Assembly: GCF_030818575.1 (NCBI RefSeq)
Contig: NZ_JAUTAL010000001.1
Span: 2,914,001 to 2,978,000 of the forward strand
Source of the DNA: Chryseobacterium camelliae
GTDB taxonomy: Bacteria; Bacteroidota; Bacteroidia; Flavobacteriales; Weeksellaceae
Length of the DNA stretch: 64,000 nucleotides
Reading direction: 5' to 3'
Within the stretch, counting starts at the first letter, position 1. Each line of letters starts with the position of its first letter. The notes beneath the pieces are model-generated. The model saw only the letters and a list, made by a program, of their open reading frames with translations. It had not been told where the DNA came from and searched no databases. This document shows, one piece after another, positions 1 to 9,303 of the stretch. Position numbers and translations under genes: made by a program.

Positions 1-1152
1 GGCACCTATTCGGAAGGAATTAAGAACGGAATGCTGGGTGTGGTGATCCATGAGGTAGGACATAACTTCTTCCCTATGATCATCAACTCAGACGAGAGGC
101 AATGGTCATGGATGGACGAAGGCCTGAATACTTTTGTGGAATACCTTACCGAAGAACGCTGGGACAATAAATTCCCTTCCAAAAGAGGTCCGGCATGGAC
201 AATCGTGGATTATATGAAGCTTCCCAAAGACCAGCTGGAGCCTATCATGAGCAATTCTGAAAACATCGTCCAGTTCGGACCGAATGCCTATTCAAAACCT
301 GCCACAGGGCTGAACATCCTTCGTGAAACCATTATGGGAAGGGAGCTGTTTGATAAAGCATTTAAAACCTATTCCAAAAGATGGGCGTTCAGGCATCCTG
401 AACCGGCAGACTTTTTCAGGACCATGGAAGATGCGAGCGGCGAGGACCTTGACTGGTTCTGGAGAGGCTGGTTCTACGGAACGGACCCTGTAGATATCGC
501 GATTGACAAAGTAACCGTAGCCACACCGGACTTCGATACCCCACCAAAGGAAAGCAAAGAAGTAAAATATAAAACCGACAAACCTTTGCAGAATGATTTT
601 GAGGACATTTCAAAAATCAGGAACAGGCAGGACAAAAACATCACGTTCTATGCAGACACCGATAAGCAGGTTCAGGATTTCTATTACCGGTATGACAGAG
701 GACAGGAGAAAGTAGACACCAATAAAGAATATGCCCTTAAAATGGATGGCAGTGAAGCTCTGGACAGCAAAGACAAAGAGAAATTCAAAAACCTGACGGC
801 CTATCAGATCGATTTTGTCAACAAAGGCGGGCTTGTGATGCCTATTATCCTTGAATTTACCTTCGAAGACGGCACAAAGCTCTATGATAAATCTTCTGCA
901 CAGATCTGGAGGCTGAATGAACAGAAAACTTCAAAGACTTATTATTTTGATAAAAAACTGAAGTCCATTCAGCTGGACCCAATGAGGGAAACCGCAGATA
1001 TTGATACCTCCAACAACTTCTGGAGCAACGATGGTACATCAGGTGAAACTACCAAATTCCAGCTGTTCAAGCAGAAGCAGGATGGCGGATCTGCCAGAGG
1101 TGCTTCCAGTGGGAAAGTAAACCCGATGCAGGCGGCAGGAAAGAAGAACTAA
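1..1152 (+). CDS. M1 family metallopeptidase, C-terminal part (partial)
   Basis: This is the C-terminal part of a zinc aminopeptidase-like protein; the reading frame is open from base 1, so the start lies outside the window. The gluzincin motif HEVGH is at visible residues 17-21 and the third zinc ligand E40 sits in DEGLNTF 18 residues later, which is the M1 spacing. The stretch after about residue 165 is a charged C-terminal region typical of large flavobacterial M1 enzymes. In this family the enzymes cleave N-terminal residues from peptides, usually in the periplasm here. A hairpin terminator follows within 10 bp of the stop. The exact substrate cannot be told from sequence. Confidence 0.9.
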   Translation, partial: GTYSEGIKNGMLGVVIHEVGHNFFPMIINSDERQWSWMDEGLNTFVEYLTEERWDNKFPSKRGPAWTIVDYMKLPKDQLEPIMSNSENIVQFGPNAYSKPATGLNILRETIMGRELFDKAFKTYSKRWAFRHPEPADFFRTMEDASGEDLDWFWRGWFYGTDPVDIAIDKVTVATPDFDTPPKESKEVKYKTDKPLQNDFEDISKIRNRQDKNITFYADTDKQVQDFYYRYDRGQEKVDTNKEYALKMDGSEALDSKDKEKFKNLTAYQIDFVNKGGLVMPIILEFTFEDGTKLYDKSSAQIWRLNEQKTSKTYYFDKKLKSIQLDPMRETADIDTSNNFWSNDGTSGETTKFQLFKQKQDGGSARGASSGKVNPMQAAGKKN

Positions 1153-1157
1153 TTAAA

Positions 1158-1185
1158 AAAACGGCTAATTGATATTAGCCGTTTT
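1158..1185. terminator. Bidirectional rho-independent terminator
   Basis: A perfect 12-bp stem (arms 1158-1169 and 1174-1185) with a 4-base loop, flanked by A and T runs. It sits between convergent genes and can serve both the peptidase and the minus-strand gene ending at 1191. Confidence 0.85.
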
Positions 1186-1190
1186 CTATT

Positions 1191-1745
1191 TTATAAAATA
1201 GAGAATGTAGCAATGATGGTGCTTTTCTCATCCAGGGAATTAGGGTTGGTTACCGTAATCCCGTATTCACCCGGAGGCTTATCCTTCAACGTGATCAGAT
1301 AGGAATTCTGTCCGTACTTCTTCCCGGTGAAGTTAAGGTAATGCAGCTTGTTCGTCTTCATAGTTCCGAAGGTATTGACAGAAGCCATTTCCGCCCTTCT
1401 GAATTTCTTGTTGGAATCGAACTCAAAAATCTTGACGATGGCCATCGGGTCCGTATTGTTATCTACAGCACGCACGATGAACTGGATGTCATCGCCCGAT
1501 CTGACCTTAGTGGAAGAACAGCATCCGTCAATTTGCAGTTTGGATTTGACACTTCCGAAACCGGTGATCACCATTCCCGCATTCATGGCAGAACGTGTTT
1601 GCGTGGTGTGTTTTTCAAGCAATACCGTAGACTGATCCGGTTTCAGCAATAAACATTCGCCGATAAATTCCGGTTCCTGAGCAGTCTGTGAATACATGCT
1701 GATGCTGCATAGGCTCATTGCAGCCAATAATAGAGTTTTTCTCAT
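1191..1745 (-). CDS. Secreted hypothetical protein
   Basis: A 184-residue protein with a signal peptide (MRKTLLLAAMSLCSISMYSQ, probable cleavage after about residue 19). The mature part is mostly beta-type sequence with a CC pair near residue 75 and no family that I recognise. It is transcribed away from groES and convergent with the M1 peptidase, sharing the bidirectional terminator at 1158-1185. A periplasmic or surface location is likely; function is unknown. The start was chosen because the signal peptide begins directly at this Met. Confidence 0.75.
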   Translation of the reverse strand: MRKTLLLAAMSLCSISMYSQTAQEPEFIGECLLLKPDQSTVLLEKHTTQTRSAMNAGMVITGFGSVKSKLQIDGCCSSTKVRSGDDIQFIVRAVDNNTDPMAIVKIFEFDSNKKFRRAEMASVNTFGTMKTNKLHYLNFTGKKYGQNSYLITLKDKPPGEYGITVTNPNSLDEKSTIIATFSIL

Positions 1746-1837
1746 TTAATTCAGTTTTTTATAATGATTTTGCAAAAATATAATTTAATCCGAAATACAA
1801 AACATATTTCGATATAATTATTTCAATTTCACCAATA

Positions 1838-1917
1838 AAAATTTGTCTGCCAAATTTTCACACCGGCAATGAAAATCCTGCCAAATTTTTCTTTTGGGAA
1901 GCTTGGCATATATTTAG
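1838..1917 (+). promoter_or_regulatory. groES upstream region with inverted and direct repeats
   Basis: The region before groES holds an inverted repeat AAAATTTG/CAAATTTT (1838-1845 and 1851-1858), a 12-bp direct repeat CTGCCAAATTTT (1847-1858 and 1878-1889), and a second inverted pair TGCCAA (1879-1884)/TTGGCA (1903-1908). TATATTTAG at 1909-1917 could be a -7 element. No CIRCE element was seen. These repeats are candidate heat-shock control sites; this role is inferred from position only. Confidence 0.4.
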
Positions 1918-1957
1918 AGAAGTACAGGATAGAATAATTAAAAAAATTAAATATATT

Positions 1958-2236
1958 ATGTCAGTAAACTTTAAACCATTAGCAGACAGAGTTCTTGTAG
2001 AGCCTATCGCTGCAGAAACAAAGACCGCTTCAGGGATTATTATTCCGGACACCGCCAAAGAAAAACCACAGGAAGGTACCGTAGTGGCAGTAGGCCCGGG
2101 TAAGAAAGATGAGCCAACAACGGTTCAGGTAGGTGACAAAGTTCTTTACGGAAAATACTCCGGTTCTGAATTGAAACTGGACGGGAAAGATTATTTAATT
2201 GTAAAGGAATCTGATTTATTAGGAGTTATCGGCTAA
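1958..2236 (+). CDS. groES: Co-chaperonin GroES
   Basis: A 92-residue 10-kDa chaperonin of normal length. The N-terminal [12 protein letters not shown] and the following [20 protein letters not shown] segment are the GroES signature and the start of the mobile loop that binds GroEL. The C-terminal [26 protein letters not shown] is also typical. GroES caps the GroEL cylinder so that substrate proteins fold in the closed chamber, in the cytoplasm. It is followed by an unusual gap of about 440 bp that holds another gene before groEL, whereas the two are normally adjacent. Confidence 0.98.
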   Translation: MSVNFKPLADRVLVEPIAAETKTASGIIIPDTAKEKPQEGTVVAVGPGKKDEPTTVQVGDKVLYGKYSGSELKLDGKDYLIVKESDLLGVIG

Positions 2237-2262
2237 AAGCCGTACGCTTGAGGCAGTAGGCA

Positions 2263-2622
2263 ATGAGAGACTACAAAAGATATGAAACCTGGAAAATGAC
2301 CCATGAGCTGGTCAAAGAAATTTATACCATTTCAGAAAATTTTCCAAAATCAGAACTTTTTGGTTTAACCTCTCAAATCAGAAGAGCATCGGTTTCCACT
2401 CCGACCAATATTGCAGAAGGTTGTGGAAGATCTACCGATAAAGAATTTGCAAGATTTTTAGAGATCAGCATCGGTTCAACGAACGAAACTGAATATTTGC
2501 TTTTCCTCGCGTGTGATCTGGGATTCTGTTCTGAAGACAACTTACTGTACCTCAATCCAAAACTGAATATCGTCAGACAAAAACTTATACAACTTAGAAA
2601 AAGATTATTAAATAATAATTAA
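2263..2622 (+). CDS. Four-helix-bundle protein (23S rRNA IVS family)
   Basis: A 119-residue protein with the family pattern: [18 protein letters not shown] at the N-terminus, [22 protein letters not shown] in the middle and a C-terminal helix ending in lysine and arginine. The family (S23/IVS four-helix bundle) is encoded in 23S rRNA intervening sequences and as free-standing genes in Bacteroidota; its biochemical role is unsettled. It lies between groES and groEL, 26 bp after the groES stop and 54 bp before groEL, so it is probably transcribed with them. Flanking low-complexity DNA suggests insertion into a once continuous operon. Confidence 0.88.
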   Translation: MRDYKRYETWKMTHELVKEIYTISENFPKSELFGLTSQIRRASVSTPTNIAEGCGRSTDKEFARFLEISIGSTNETEYLLFLACDLGFCSEDNLLYLNPKLNIVRQKLIQLRKRLLNNN

Positions 2623-2653
2623 CTGCTTACAGGTAAGAGCATACTGCTTACAG
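2622..2653 (+). repeat. Short direct repeat flanking the inserted four-helix gene
   Basis: The 11-mer ACTGCTTACAG occurs at 2622-2632 and 2643-2653, followed by CTTAAAGCTTA just before groEL. It overlaps the stop of the four-helix gene. It may be the trace of the insertion event. Confidence 0.5.
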
Positions 2654-2658
2654 CCTGA

Positions 2659-4302
<1,644 letters not shown>

Positions 4303-4331
4303 TGGCGTGTCGCTGAGACAATTTATATATT

Positions 4332-4360
4332 AACCGCTCTATTCATAGGGCGGTTTTTTT
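4332..4360 (+). terminator. groEL terminator
   Basis: A 10-bp stem (4332-4341 with 4346-4355, one G-T pair) with loop TTCA, followed by a T run. It is copied almost exactly after the second groEL tail (5430-5459). Confidence 0.9.
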
Positions 4361-4364
4361 ATGG

Positions 4365-4372
4365 TATATTTG
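4365..4372 (+). promoter_or_regulatory. Flavobacterial -7 element before the alpha/beta hydrolase
   Basis: TATATTTG matches the TAnnTTTG -7 consensus, 18 bp before the hydrolase start and just after the groEL terminator. No clear TTG -33 box is visible. Confidence 0.5.
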
Positions 4373-4390
4373 ACAACCTATCCATAACCT

Positions 4391-5272
4391 ATGAAAATCA
4401 ATATTTTTTCCAACATATATATTCTGCTGTTATTAATAACGCTTCCAGGATCTGCATTTGCACAGTCGGACAGCTTTACTGTCCGGGATATAAAATTTGA
4501 AAGCCAGGGCATCACGCTTGCCGGCTCAATAGTAAAACTCGAAAAGCCGTTTGCAGCAGTGGTTATTGTTCATGGGTCCGATCCGGTAAAAAGGGAAATG
4601 GAATTTGCCAGGCGCCTTGCTGATAAAGGCATTGCCGTACTTACCTATGACAAACGCGGCGTGGGAGAATCCGGCGGTGTGTATGTGGGACCGTCCGTGG
4701 GCACCAATAATATCGACCCTGCTAATCTCAACCTATTGGCTCAGGATGCAGACGCTGCGGTAAAAACATTCCGGACCTATTTAAAAGATAAAAAAATACC
4801 CATCGGATTGGTCGGGTTCAGCCAGGCAGGATGGATCATCCCGATGGCTGCAAACAAAAATCCGCACATCAGGTTCATGGTTTTATTCAGTTGCCCTACC
4901 ATTACAACACTGGAACAGCTCCGCTTTCAGTTCTATACCAATGGAAACAAGAATTTCTGGGAAAACCACACCCAGGCTGATGCCGTGGAACATACTCAAA
5001 ATGACCCTGACCGGTATCAATTTACAGCAACCGACCCAAAAGTCTCGCTGAAGACCCTCTCCATTCCCGGACTTTGGCTCTATGGTGAAAAAGATATACA
5101 GATTCCAGTAAAGCTGTGCATCGAACACCTGAATACATTCAAAGCGCAGGGCAAACCTTTCGAGTATGCTCTTTTCAGTAAGCTGGGACACAGCACCTCT
5201 TCCCGCAATGATACAGAACCGTTTGATATTGCGGTCCAGTGGATAAAGCAAAAAGCTTCACTACGAAAGTAA
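4391..5272 (+). CDS. Secreted alpha/beta hydrolase
   Basis: A 293-residue protein with an N-terminal signal peptide (hydrophobic residues 9-20, SAFAQ cleavage site near 25). HG at 61-62 is the likely oxyanion region, GFSQAG contains the probable nucleophile S144, and GHS near the C-terminus likely carries the catalytic histidine. This is the serine-hydrolase fold found in bacterial esterases and peptidase-like enzymes; the substrate is unknown. Its last three codons and stop (LRK-stop) lie inside DNA copied from the groEL 3' end, read in a different frame, so its native C-terminus was probably altered at the junction. It is the first cassette between groEL tails 1 and 2. Confidence 0.88.
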   Translation: MKINIFSNIYILLLLITLPGSAFAQSDSFTVRDIKFESQGITLAGSIVKLEKPFAAVVIVHGSDPVKREMEFARRLADKGIAVLTYDKRGVGESGGVYVGPSVGTNNIDPANLNLLAQDADAAVKTFRTYLKDKKIPIGLVGFSQAGWIIPMAANKNPHIRFMVLFSCPTITTLEQLRFQFYTNGNKNFWENHTQADAVEHTQNDPDRYQFTATDPKVSLKTLSIPGLWLYGEKDIQIPVKLCIEHLNTFKAQGKPFEYALFSKLGHSTSSRNDTEPFDIAVQWIKQKASLRK

Positions 5273-5400
5273 TAAGAGCAGCCCTTGAAAACGCTGCTTC
5301 CATATCCGGAATGCTTTTAACCACTGAATGTGTGATCACTGAAGTGAAAAAAGACGAACCAGCTATGCCAATGGGTGGCGGAATGCCGGGAATGATGTAA
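5261..5400 (+). pseudogene. groEL 3'-end fragment, copy 2
   Basis: These 140 bases match groEL 4163-4302 with 4 differences by my count, ending at the same TAA, and the match continues through the downstream untranslated region and terminator. In the groEL frame it would give the last 46 residues with three changes (T to I, V to A, V to I). It has no start codon of its own, so it is a non-functional partial duplicate. The stop codon of the preceding hydrolase lies inside it. The amino-acid changes suggest it is no longer under selection. Confidence 0.92.
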
Positions 5401-5429
5401 TGGCGTGTCGCCAAGACAATTTATATACT

Positions 5430-5459
5430 AATCGCTCTATTTTATAGGGCGGTTTTTTG
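5430..5459 (+). terminator. Duplicated groEL terminator
   Basis: A 10-bp stem (5430-5439 with 5445-5454, two G-T pairs) and T run. It is homologous to the terminator at 4332-4360 and was duplicated with tail copy 2. Confidence 0.85.
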
Positions 5460-5486
5460 TTTCTTAATAATATCCTAATAAATAGA

Positions 5487-5494
5487 TATATTTG
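5487..5494 (+). promoter_or_regulatory. -7 promoter element of the ABM gene
   Basis: TATATTTG fits TAnnTTTG and lies 20 bp before the ATG of the monooxygenase-like gene. It gives this cassette its own promoter after the terminator. Confidence 0.55.
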
Positions 5495-5514
5495 TAAAAA
5501 CGATTACAGCAATT

Positions 5515-5826
5515 ATGGAAAACAAATATTTACTTCATGGGAAACTCACTGCAAAACCAGGACAGCAAAAGGAACTTGCGGATATTCTAATACAGGCATC
5601 CCAACTGGTATCAACAGCTAAAGGCTGTACACTGTATGCCGTTAGCCATGATCAAGAGGATGAAAATGCTGTTTATGTGACAGAAATCTGGGACAGTAAA
5701 GATGACCATGACAACTCCCTGAAAGTTGAAGGCGTCAGAGAACTTATTATGAAAGCCATGCCAATACTGGATGGGGCACCAACAAAAGGGCAGGAATTGG
5801 AGATTTTGGGAGGTGTAGGGATATAA
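5515..5826 (+). CDS. Antibiotic biosynthesis monooxygenase (ABM) family protein
   Basis: A 103-residue protein with the small ABM ferredoxin-like fold pattern: [19 protein letters not shown] at the start, [32 protein letters not shown] in the middle. ABM proteins are dimeric cofactor-free oxygenases or quinol-modifying enzymes such as YgiN; the substrate here is unknown. It is the second single-gene cassette, lying between groEL tails 2 and 3, with its own promoter element. The start fits the N-terminal beta strand. Confidence 0.88.
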   Translation: MENKYLLHGKLTAKPGQQKELADILIQASQLVSTAKGCTLYAVSHDQEDENAVYVTEIWDSKDDHDNSLKVEGVRELIMKAMPILDGAPTKGQELEILGGVGI

Positions 5827-5854
5827 ATAACTTTAATGAACAAAAAGAATTGGA

Positions 5855-6050
5855 ATACAACGCGAAAACTGACGAGTATGTCAACATGCTTGAAGCAGGG
5901 ATCATCGATCCTACGAAAGTAACTAGAGTTGCCCTTGAAAACGCTGCTTCCGTATCCGGAATGCTGTTAACCACTGAATGTGTGATCACTGAAGTGAAAA
6001 AAGATGAGCCTGCCATGCCAATGGGTGGCGGAATGCCAGGAATGATGTAA
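5855..6050 (+). pseudogene. groEL 3'-end fragment, copy 3
   Basis: These 196 bases correspond to groEL 4107-4302. I count 15 substitutions, all synonymous, so the encoded 64-residue tail ([10 protein letters not shown] to GGMPGMM) is identical to that of the real GroEL. Such a pattern arises only if the segment was under selection as part of a functional groEL until recently, either the original tail of this locus or one imported from a relative. A TTG at 5850 could open a 66-codon frame, but there is no sign that it is translated. The 3' flank is related to, but diverged from, that of copies 1 and 2. Confidence 0.92.
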
Positions 6051-6083
6051 TGGTTAGCAACCGAGGCAATTAAGTATACTACC

Positions 6084-6110
6084 CGTTCTGATTTTCAGAG
6101 CGTTTTTTTT
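6084..6110 (+). terminator. Terminator after groEL tail copy 3
   Basis: A 7-bp stem (6084-6090 with 6096-6102) and a T run. It holds the same position relative to the groEL stop as the other two terminators but differs in sequence. Confidence 0.75.
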
Positions 6111-6232
6111 TAATACGGGTTACCATAATTTTAATTAAACAATATTCTATATTTTTACAAGTATCAAAAAAGATTTTATAAAAAAATAAGAATGTTAGCA
6201 CAACTATATGCATTATATATTATAATAATGTA

Positions 6233-6240
6233 TAAATTTG
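6233..6240 (+). promoter_or_regulatory. -7 element before the ATPase-nuclease pair
   Basis: TAAATTTG matches TAnnTTTG and lies 37 bp before the ATPase start in a very AT-rich stretch. No convincing -33 TTG is seen. Confidence 0.45.
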
Positions 6241-6277
6241 AAAATTGGGCATAATTTAATTTCACTAAAATATTAAC

Positions 6278-7654
6278 ATGGACAAACATTTAAGCTATTT
6301 TGAAGTTAGATGGAAAAACTTCAAAGGATTTGCTGATACTGGTTGGGTTAAAATAAAACCGATTACGATAATCTTAGGATCAAACAACTGTGGAAAAACT
6401 AGTTTTCTTGCACCTTTCTTATTGATGAATCAAACCATCAACTCTAGAGATAGATTTTCACCATTAATTGTTAAAGGAGATATGTATGACGGAGGAAATT
6501 ATCAAGAAATTGTCAAAGACTACAGAACTGAAAACGAAATATATTTTGGGTATAAATATCACATACACGATACGGACCAAAAGTTAGAACAACTTGGTTC
6601 GTATGCACCAGGAGCTTTTGAAGTCACATTCAAAGAAGAAAAAAACGGAGAAATTAAACTTAAAAAGAAAACTATTTATGATATTTTTAATCGCAAGTTT
6701 TTAACACTATCTTACCAATCAAATGGAAAATATAAATATTCTGGAATTGGTTCTGATGGAATGAATCAAAATGAAAAAAGTGCCATTTTAAACAGTGAAC
6801 CTATAAATTTTCTTTTTTCCCCAAATTCAGTGCTCTCAGATCTAGAAACAAAAGAAGAAGATAATAATGAAAATGAAAAAATCAAAAGAAAAGTAGAAAG
6901 ATTTACTAAAGGTTTTTCCCAATTTCTTGGTGCTATATCTTATAATAATTCTCGAGTGAGACAATATTTAGGAGATTTAAGTTTTATTGGACCTATTCGT
7001 GACAACCCGCATAGAATCTATGAAATAACCAATGAGACTTATAGTACAGTTGGAAGTAAAGGTGAAAACATGCCCAATCTTATTAAGAAAATCGGAGATG
7101 ATAATGAAGAATTGAATAATTGGGTGAAGCGTTTTGGGTTCGGAGATAGAATTCAATTAAAACATCATTACAGTAATACTTATAGTTTGAGATTTTTAAA
7201 GGACAATACGCATTTTTATACTAGTATTGCAAATGCAGGTTTTGGAGCTTCTCAAGTTTTGCCTTTAATTGTACAAGCAATTGTATCCCCAAAAAGAAGT
7301 ATTACTATAGCTGAACAACCGGAAATCCACCTTAATCCTAAAATTCAATGTGAACTAGCTGAACTTTTTGCATCAATGGCTAATAAAGGTCAAACTGTTG
7401 TTGTAGAAACACATAGTGAACATTTATTGTTAAGAATTCGTAGATTAGTAGCTGAAGAAAAATTAAATGCAGAAAATGTCGCTATTTATTTTGTTGAGCG
7501 TGAAAACCATGAATCAAATATTAAAGAAATTAAGCTACAAGAAAACGGGAATATTAAACCTATTGATTGGCCTAAAGATTTTTTTGGAGAGTCATTAAAA
7601 GAATCATTAGCCATGGCAAGTGAACAAGTAAAAAGAAAAAAAAGACATGATTGA
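6278..7654 (+). CDS. DUF3696-type AAA/OLD-like ATPase
   Basis: A 458-residue ABC/SMC-like ATPase. Walker A GSNNCGKT is at 34-41, a signature-like GFGASQVLPLI near 319, Walker B EQPEIHLNP near 344-353, and a His switch ETHSEHLLLRI near 377. The C-terminal NGNIKPIDWPKDFFGESL is the DUF3696 hallmark. Related ATPases are the sensor halves of phage-defence systems (for example PARIS and other OLD-like modules). Its stop overlaps the next gene by 8 bp, so the two are translationally coupled. The coding DNA is distinctly AT-richer than groEL, suggesting transfer. It lies directly after groEL tail copy 3. Confidence 0.88.
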   Translation: MDKHLSYFEVRWKNFKGFADTGWVKIKPITIILGSNNCGKTSFLAPFLLMNQTINSRDRFSPLIVKGDMYDGGNYQEIVKDYRTENEIYFGYKYHIHDTDQKLEQLGSYAPGAFEVTFKEEKNGEIKLKKKTIYDIFNRKFLTLSYQSNGKYKYSGIGSDGMNQNEKSAILNSEPINFLFSPNSVLSDLETKEEDNNENEKIKRKVERFTKGFSQFLGAISYNNSRVRQYLGDLSFIGPIRDNPHRIYEITNETYSTVGSKGENMPNLIKKIGDDNEELNNWVKRFGFGDRIQLKHHYSNTYSLRFLKDNTHFYTSIANAGFGASQVLPLIVQAIVSPKRSITIAEQPEIHLNPKIQCELAELFASMANKGQTVVVETHSEHLLLRIRRLVAEEKLNAENVAIYFVERENHESNIKEIKLQENGNIKPIDWPKDFFGESLKESLAMASEQVKRKKRHD

Positions 7655-8117
7655 TATTGTTATTGATACTTGTACATTAGTACATGCAAACAATCCAGAT
7701 TCTAAATATTTTGAAGATTCTGTAATTTTTATAGAGAAGATGCTTAAAAATAGTATAAACTGCGTTGTAGATGAGGGGTTTAGTATCGAATCATCAGATA
7801 ATAAAAGCTATATCGGATTAGAATATATAAAGCATCTTCAACCTAGTTCTCTCGGTTATAATCTTATAATCTCTTTAATAATGTCAGAACGATTAATTTT
7901 TGTTTCTAATAAAATTCCAAACGTTCATAAAAAATATATTGAGCAAATAATTAAAAACAAAAAAGATAGGATGTTTCTTAGAGTTTCTTATAATTCTAGT
8001 GAAAAAATATTGGCTTCACACGATTTTAAAGATTATAAAACTAAAAAAAGGGGCACTATAAAAAAAGAAATTAATATTTCAATTGTCACAGCATCTGAAA
8101 TCAATTATAAATTATAA
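7647..8117 (+). CDS. PIN-like nuclease, partner of the ATPase
   Basis: A 156-residue protein that starts inside the last codons of the ATPase gene. The N-terminal IVIDTCTLVHAN (D7) matches the first PIN beta strand and acidic residue; D43/E44 and D107 are candidate further metal ligands, and KILASHDFKDY (H125, D126) fits the last PIN motif. PIN domains are Mg-dependent RNases used as toxins. Overlap and shared base composition make it the likely effector of the upstream ATPase. The PIN call rests on motif pattern only; a novel nuclease-like fold is the alternative. Confidence 0.65.
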   Translation: MIDIVIDTCTLVHANNPDSKYFEDSVIFIEKMLKNSINCVVDEGFSIESSDNKSYIGLEYIKHLQPSSLGYNLIISLIMSERLIFVSNKIPNVHKKYIEQIIKNKKDRMFLRVSYNSSEKILASHDFKDYKTKKRGTIKKEINISIVTASEINYKL

Positions 8118-8184
8118 CAATATGCTTAAAAAATAGACTATTAAGTACAGAATAAGAATCTTAGCAATTTTTTCCACCACTTGC

Positions 8185-8211
8185 TTGGTACAAGCTTATA
8201 AGCTTGCGCCA
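8185..8211. repeat. REP-like palindrome
   Basis: CAAGCTTATAAGCTTG (8191-8206) is a perfect palindrome flanked by TTGGTA and CGCCA. It has the same layout as the other GAGC-NNNN-GCTC elements of this region. It is the first of a cluster in the stretch between the nuclease and the HTH gene. Confidence 0.55.
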
Positions 8212-8248
8212 TTTCAATCCTCAAAGCAAAATATCACTTCAAATCCCC

Positions 8249-8351
8249 CGCTGGCGCGAGCGTCACGCTCGTGCCTCCATACTTGCATGCGTATTTCACC
8301 ATTACAAAAAAAACTATTCGTGGAAAGCACGAGCGAGACGCTCGCGCTAGC
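8249..8351. repeat. Inverted pair of REP-like elements
   Basis: Two palindromic units in opposite orientation, at 8249-8275 (CTGGCGCGAGCGTCACGCTC) and 8327-8351 (GCACGAGCGAGACGCTCGCG), separated by about 50 bp. Each can form a hairpin. Their ends match those of the longer repeats at 8948, 10454 and 12418, but the spacer is different. No RAYT-type transposase gene lies in the window. Confidence 0.7.
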
Positions 8352-8438
8352 AAAAGGATAAAGATATTAATAAAAACAACCAATCCTCCCAGAATAATTT
8401 ACCCACCCACTCTACTTCCAATCCGCAAAACTTTTACC

Positions 8439-8446
8439 TATATTTG
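8439..8446 (+). promoter_or_regulatory. -7 promoter element of the HTH gene
   Basis: TATATTTG, 21 bp before the ATG. The surrounding 20 bases (8429-8448) are identical to those before the VOC gene at 22465-22484. Confidence 0.55.
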
Positions 8447-8467
8447 TTTTTCTTAAAATACACAAAT

Positions 8468-8872
8468 ATGCAGGACAAGAAAATACATCAGGGCAGGAAC
8501 ATCAAGCGGTTCCGGGAAATGCTGGGCATCAAGCAGGAAGCACTGGCTTTCGATCTCAATTGCAGCCAGCAAAAGATATCTATTATTGAGCAAAAAGAGA
8601 CTGTCGAAAAGGATATGCTGGAAAAGATTGCCGGCCTTCTGAATGTTCCGGTAGAAGCTATTGAAAACATGGAAGAAGACCAGGCAGTGAATATTATTGC
8701 CAATACTTTTGACAATGGTTCTATACTTAATGGAATCAACTATAATCCTTCGTTCCATCCTATAGACAAAGTTCTGCAACTCCACGAAGAGAAAATTGCT
8801 CTGTACGAAAGAATGCTGAAAGAGAAAGACGAAATGATGGCGAAGCTGGAGCAATACTTGCAGAAACCGTGA
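8468..8872 (+). CDS. XRE-family helix-turn-helix regulator
   Basis: A 134-residue DNA-binding protein from the ATG at 8468; an in-frame extension to 8444 would overlap the promoter. The HTH covers about residues 10-60 (IKRFREMLGIKQEALAFDLN, then SQQKISIIEQ). The middle is Asn-rich (DNGSILNGINYNPSF) and the end is a predicted coiled coil (EEKIALYERMLKEKDEMMAKLEQ). The minus-strand protein at 20277 has the same three-part layout, so the two are paralogues. Its target is unknown. It stands alone between REP-like repeats. Confidence 0.85.
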   Translation: MQDKKIHQGRNIKRFREMLGIKQEALAFDLNCSQQKISIIEQKETVEKDMLEKIAGLLNVPVEAIENMEEDQAVNIIANTFDNGSILNGINYNPSFHPIDKVLQLHEEKIALYERMLKEKDEMMAKLEQYLQKP

Positions 8873-8947
8873 TCCGGATTTTCCTGGCGGTGCTTTCGGG
8901 TATTCTTCTGTTCAGCTGTTCTAAAACTAATACGTTGACGCGAGCGT

Positions 8948-9095
8948 CCCCCGCTAGCGCGAGCTTCCAGCTCGTGCTCACAAAAATTTTCTATTTATTA
9001 ATAAAGAGAAAACCTTTTCAACACTTTAAGTCGTAAAGAAAAGTATTATGTTTTTTGATAAAGACTAGTGTGACGCTTGCTGCATCGTAGGGGAT
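8948..9095 (+). repeat. Composite repeat R1 (about 145 bp, palindromic ends)
   Basis: The left end is a hairpin (CTAGCGCGAGCTTCCAGCTCGTG). An inner block with AATAAAGAGAAAACC and TTCAACACTTTAAGT is shared with R2 and R3, followed by AAAGTATTATG and a decayed right palindrome near 9064-9090. It is non-coding. It looks like a MITE-like or paired-REP element. A further GCGAGCGTC piece lies just upstream at 8938. Together with the promoter at 9259 this is all that is visible in the gap between the HTH and DUF2461 genes. Confidence 0.7.
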
Positions 9096-9258
9096 GGCAA
9101 TCAGGTTGTTAAACTTGTTGATTTATATTACAACGAAAAGGACTTTAAATAATTATGTCCGCTTGCCCTGCCCTACTAAAGCGCATAAAACCTGACGGGT
9201 TTGGTGAAAGTTAGAGTTCCAGTCTTTCATTATTTAATATCTGATCTGATCCCGCAGA

Positions 9259-9289
9259 TTGTCATTCGTTTATAAAATATTTAAATTTG
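9259..9289 (+). promoter_or_regulatory. Promoter of the DUF2461 gene
   Basis: TTG at 9259-9261, a 20-bp spacer and TAAATTTG at 9282-9289 fit the flavobacterial consensus. It ends 14 bp before the ATG at 9304 and so argues against the longer in-frame start at 9259. Confidence 0.6.
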
Positions 9290-9303
9290 CTAAAAACCGT
9301 AAG

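Noticed and set aside
5850..6050. 66-codon frame encoding the GroEL tail
   Set aside because: Starts only at TTG, lacks any folding unit of GroEL and has no promoter; treated as a duplicated gene end.
4391..6110. Hidden integrase or transposase between the groEL tails
   Set aside because: All frames in this interval were checked by eye; only the hydrolase, the ABM gene and the groEL fragments are coding-like.
8327..8351. Possible CRISPR-like spacing of repeated palindromes at 8.2-12.6 kb
   Set aside because: Repeat distance is irregular, units are palindromic in alternating orientation and no cas genes are present; fits REP-like elements.
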